A DNA stretch of 64,000 nucleotides from Hymenobacter sp. 5317J-9 (GTDB lineage Bacteria; Bacteroidota; Bacteroidia; Cytophagales; Hymenobacteraceae), in NCBI RefSeq assembly GCF_022921075.1, contig NZ_CP095050.1, positions 4,526,001 through 4,590,000 of the forward strand. Direction: 5' to 3'. Below are positions 61,322-64,000 of this stretch, one piece after another. The notes beneath the pieces are model-generated. The model was not told where the DNA came from, searched no databases, and saw only the letters and a list, made by a program, of their open reading frames with translations. The position numbers and the translations under genes were made by a program. Each line of letters starts with the position of its first letter. The first letter of the stretch is position 1.

Positions 61322-64000
61322 CTATTGCTTCACCACGCGGCGCGTGTCGAGGCCGCCTTCGGTTTTCACGCGCAGCACGTACACGCCCGAAGCCAGTTGA
61401 GTAAGGTCAATGGCCCGCGTGGCGGTGCCCGTCGAAGCCGGTACGGCGACGGTGAACACCACCTGTCCCAAGGCATTCAGCACGGTCAGCTCCGAGGCGT
61501 GGCGGTAGCCGGTCAGCTCCACGGTGAGGCGGCCGTCGTGCGTCGGGTTCGGGAACACGCTGAGCGAGGTGCCGGCCAGCGGCTTCACGCCGGAGGTTAC
61601 GACCAGCGCAGCCGAGGGCAGCGACACGCAGCCGAAGGCGTTGGTAGTGGTCACGGTGTAGGAGCCGAGTTGGGATGGGGTGCCGTTCACCACGTAGGTC
61701 TGGCCGGTGGCGCCGGGGATGAGCGTCTGGCCCAGGTACCACTGGTTGCCGGTCGTCGCGCTCGAGGTGAGCGTGGTGGTCGCGCCGTTATACGTGGCCG
61801 TGATGGTGGGCGTGGCCGGGCGCGGGTTCACCGTGACGGTGACGGTGGCCGTGGCCGAGCAGCCCCCGGCGTTGGTGGCCGTCAGCGTATACGTCTGGGT
61901 AATGGGCGCGCCGGTCGTGTTAGGCAGCGTCACGGTAGGCTGCGCGGCGGTTGCGCTGCTCAGGCCCGTGGCCGGGCTCCAAGCATAGGTAGTGCCGGCC
62001 AAGGCCGCCGTACCGAGCGTAGCTGTAGCGCCGCCGCAGATGGTCACGGCCGGGCCCGCGTTGGCGATGGCCGCCGGAGCCACGGTCACGGTAGCCGTGG
62101 CCGTAACGGCCGCACAGCCACCAGCCGCGGCCACCGTATTGGTCACGGTGTAAGTACCGGGCGTCGAAGAAGCCAGCGTAATGGCGCCCGTGGTGGCATT
62201 AAGCGTCAGGCCCGTGGTCGAGGTGAACGTGCCCGCGGTGGCGCCCGTGGCCAGGGAAACGGTTGGGTTAGTGGTGCCGCTCACGCAGAACGTGGGCGTA
62301 CCCGTGCCGTAGCTGAACGTGGCCACCGGGGCCGCCGTCACCGTCACCGAAGCCGTGGCCGACGAGGGGCAGGTGCCGCCCACACTGTACGTCACGGTGT
62401 AGGTGCCGGGCGTCGAGCTCGCGAGGGTGATAGCACCCGTGGTGGCATTAATCGTCAAGCCCGTGGTCGAAGAGAAGGTCCCGCCGGCCGTACCCGTCAC
62501 CGTCGCAACGGGATTGGTGGCACCGCTCACGCAGTAGGTAGCGGCCGGGTACGTGAACGTGGCCGTGGTGGCTGGGTTCACCGTCACGGTAGTGGCCGTC
62601 GAGGTAGCCGAGCAGCCGCTGGCGTTGGTCACCACCACGGTATAGGAACCGGAGGCAATGGCCGTGAAAGTGTTGGCAGCCGCAGCGGCGCCCAGGCTGG
62701 TGGTGCCGTTGAAGAACTGGTAGGTGTTGCCCGCGCCGGCCGGCGCCGTGAGCACCACCGAGCCGCCCGCGCAGAACGTGGTGGGCGTGGTGGTCGTCAG
62801 GGTTGCCGTGGGGGCGGCGTTGATGGTCACGCTGGTGGTGGCCGTGGCGGCGGCGCAGCCACCGGCTGCGGCAATGGTGTTGGTCACGGTGTAGGTGCCG
62901 GCCGCGCTGGTGGCCAGGTTGATGGCACCCGTAGTAGCATTAATGACCAGACCCGTGCCCGAGGCCGAGAACGTACCACCGCTGGCTCCCGTGGCAAACA
63001 CCGGTGCCGGCGTGGCCGTACCGCCCGCGCAATAGGCCGTGCTGGCGTAAGTGAACGTGGCCACCGGCGCAGCAGTCACGGTCACGGTAGCGGTGGCCGA
63101 CGAGGGGCAGGTGCCACCTACGCTATAGGTAACCGTGTAAGTACCCAGGGTCGAAGCAGCCAGGTTGATGGCGCCCGTAGTAGCGTTGATGGTCAGGCCC
63201 GAAGTGGAGCTGAACGTGCCGCCGGTGGTGCCCGTCACCGTGGGCGTGGGGTTGGTGCCGCTGGTGCAGTAAGTGGTGCCGCTGTAGGCGAAGGTGGCCG
63301 TGGTGGCCGGGTTTACCGTCACCGTGGCAGCCGTCGAGGTAGCCGAGCAGCCGCTGGCGTTGGTCACCACCACCGTGTACGAACCCGCGGCCGTGGCCGT
63401 GAGCGTGTTGGTGGCCGACGCCGCCCCCAGGCTGGTGGTGCCGTTGAAGAACTGGTAGGTGTTGCCCGCGCCGGCCGGCGCCGTGAGCACCACCGAGCCG
63501 CCCGCGCAGAACGTAGTAGGGCCGCCGGCCGTGAGCGTGGCCGTCGGGGCCGGACGCACCGTCACCGTTACGGGCGTGGAGTACACTTGGCGGCCATCCG
63601 AAGTCAGGATAACGGCCCGGTAGGTGGTGGTAGCCGTCAGGTTGGTAAAGGTGAGCGTGGCGGTGGTGTTGACGGGCGATACCGGCGTAAAGCCCGTGCC
63701 GTTGTCAAACTCGTAGTTGAGGATGGTGCCCACGTTGCCGGCCAGCGTGAGGGTGCCCGTGTTGGCGCCGGCGCACACCGGCGCCGTTGCCGAGCTAGTG
63801 AGCGCGCCGCCTTCGGTATTGGCAATAACGAAGTAGTCCTTACCGGGCGTCAGGTCCAGCGTCGACACGATGCCGGTGGGCAGGATGGGCGCCACGGTGG
63901 TGGCGGCCACGGCGGCTCCACCCAGGGAGGCGTAGTCGCCGTTGGCGGTAGCGGCCTGGGCAATAACGGCCGTAGCGGCGTTGCCCACCACGTCATCGGC
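61322..64000 (-). CDS. Giant repeat-rich T9SS adhesin, C-terminal part (5' end beyond window)
   Basis: The frame is open to the window edge, so only the last 893 residues or so are visible. The chain is made of Ig/PKD-like beta-sandwich repeats of about 75-85 residues, rich in Thr, Ala, Gly and Val, each ending VTVTVxxAP-type edges. Examples are [26 protein letters not shown] and [15 protein letters not shown] higher-order unit of about 245 residues (735 bp) is present twice. The last 75 residues ([31 protein letters not shown]) form a T9SS type A sorting domain. It is a likely large surface adhesin or matrix protein. Base composition and repeats make it prone to recombination. Confidence 0.88.
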   Translation of the reverse strand, partial: ADDVVGNAATAVIAQAATANGDYASLGGAAVAATTVAPILPTGIVSTLDLTPGKDYFVIANTEGGALTSSATAPVCAGANTGTLTLAGNVGTILNYEFDNGTGFTPVSPVNTTATLTFTNLTATTTYRAVILTSDGRQVYSTPVTVTVRPAPTATLTAGGPTTFCAGGSVVLTAPAGAGNTYQFFNGTTSLGAASATNTLTATAAGSYTVVVTNASGCSATSTAATVTVNPATTATFAYSGTTYCTSGTNPTPTVTGTTGGTFSSTSGLTINATTGAINLAASTLGTYTVTYSVGGTCPSSATATVTVTAAPVATFTYASTAYCAGGTATPAPVFATGASGGTFSASGTGLVINATTGAINLATSAAGTYTVTNTIAAAGGCAAATATTSVTINAAPTATLTTTTPTTFCAGGSVVLTAPAGAGNTYQFFNGTTSLGAAAAANTFTAIASGSYTVVVTNASGCSATSTATTVTVNPATTATFTYPAATYCVSGATNPVATVTGTAGGTFSSTTGLTINATTGAITLASSTPGTYTVTYSVGGTCPSSATASVTVTAAPVATFSYGTGTPTFCVSGTTNPTVSLATGATAGTFTSTTGLTLNATTGAITLASSTPGTYTVTNTVAAAGGCAAVTATATVTVAPAAIANAGPAVTICGGATATLGTAALAGTTYAWSPATGLSSATAAQPTVTLPNTTGAPITQTYTLTATNAGGCSATATVTVTVNPRPATPTITATYNGATTTLTSSATTGNQWYLGQTLIPGATGQTYVVNGTPSQLGSYTVTTTNAFGCVSLPSAALVVTSGVKPLAGTSLSVFPNPTHDGRLTVELTGYRHASELTVLNALGQVVFTVAVPASTGTATRAIDLTQLASGVYVLRVKTEGGLDTRRVVKQ

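Overview
The window looks like chromosome of a GC-rich member of the Bacteroidota, most probably a Hymenobacter-like Cytophagales bacterium. Evidence seen in the sequence: exported proteins ending in type IX secretion (T9SS) type A sorting domains, promoters of the Bacteroidota form TTTG-N19-TAnnTTTG, DUF4097, DUF5916 and 'choice-of-anchor I' families, and a tmRNA whose tag ends in SYAMAA. The genus is an inference. There is no transposase, phage gene, CRISPR array or rRNA. The only stable RNA gene recognised is tmRNA.

1-10 kb: 3' end of a pyridine nucleotide-disulfide oxidoreductase, a small membrane protein, a striking 41-bp tandem repeat, an unknown helical protein, an AT-rich HEPN-domain gene that looks acquired, icd, an exported M16 protease, and dnaX with an A10 run placed exactly where slippage would yield a gamma subunit. 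10-15 kb: tmRNA, an orphan five-PAS histidine kinase, and an overlapping HipA-like kinase/DUF3037 pair. 15-20.5 kb: a large T9SS-exported protein behind an AT-rich regulatory region, and a DUF5916 outer-membrane protein.

20.7-31.6 kb: two paralogous four-gene operons in the same order and orientation (ECF sigma factor, membrane anti-sigma factor with an exported HEAT-like domain, two exported DUF4097 proteins). They bracket a choice-of-anchor I T9SS protein and a serine hydrolase. This is the most system-like part of the window and looks like a duplicated envelope-responsive module.

31.8-43.7 kb: small exported or lipoprotein genes, uvsE, a metallophosphoesterase broken by one base in a G7 run, radC, two small unknown genes, an exported metallo-beta-lactamase-fold protein, an M1 peptidase and a DUF1684 protein. 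43.8-54 kb: pheT, a second M16 protease, a lipoprotein with one c-type haem motif, a ZapB-like coiled-coil gene, zapA and rny (RNase Y). 54-64 kb: two lipoproteins (one a cell-wall amidase), an aminotransferase, a cytochrome b561-like protein, a second M1 peptidase, a HupE/UreJ protein and the 3' part of a giant repeat-rich T9SS adhesin that leaves the window.

Between the genes lie several dispersed repeat types: a palindrome with 27-39 bp perfect arms (four good copies, two degenerate), heptamer arrays (consensus TGACAAC) upstream of icd and pheT, and two other inverted repeats. Many intergenic gaps end in clear rho-independent terminators. Product names come from recognising family motifs by eye; no database search was run.
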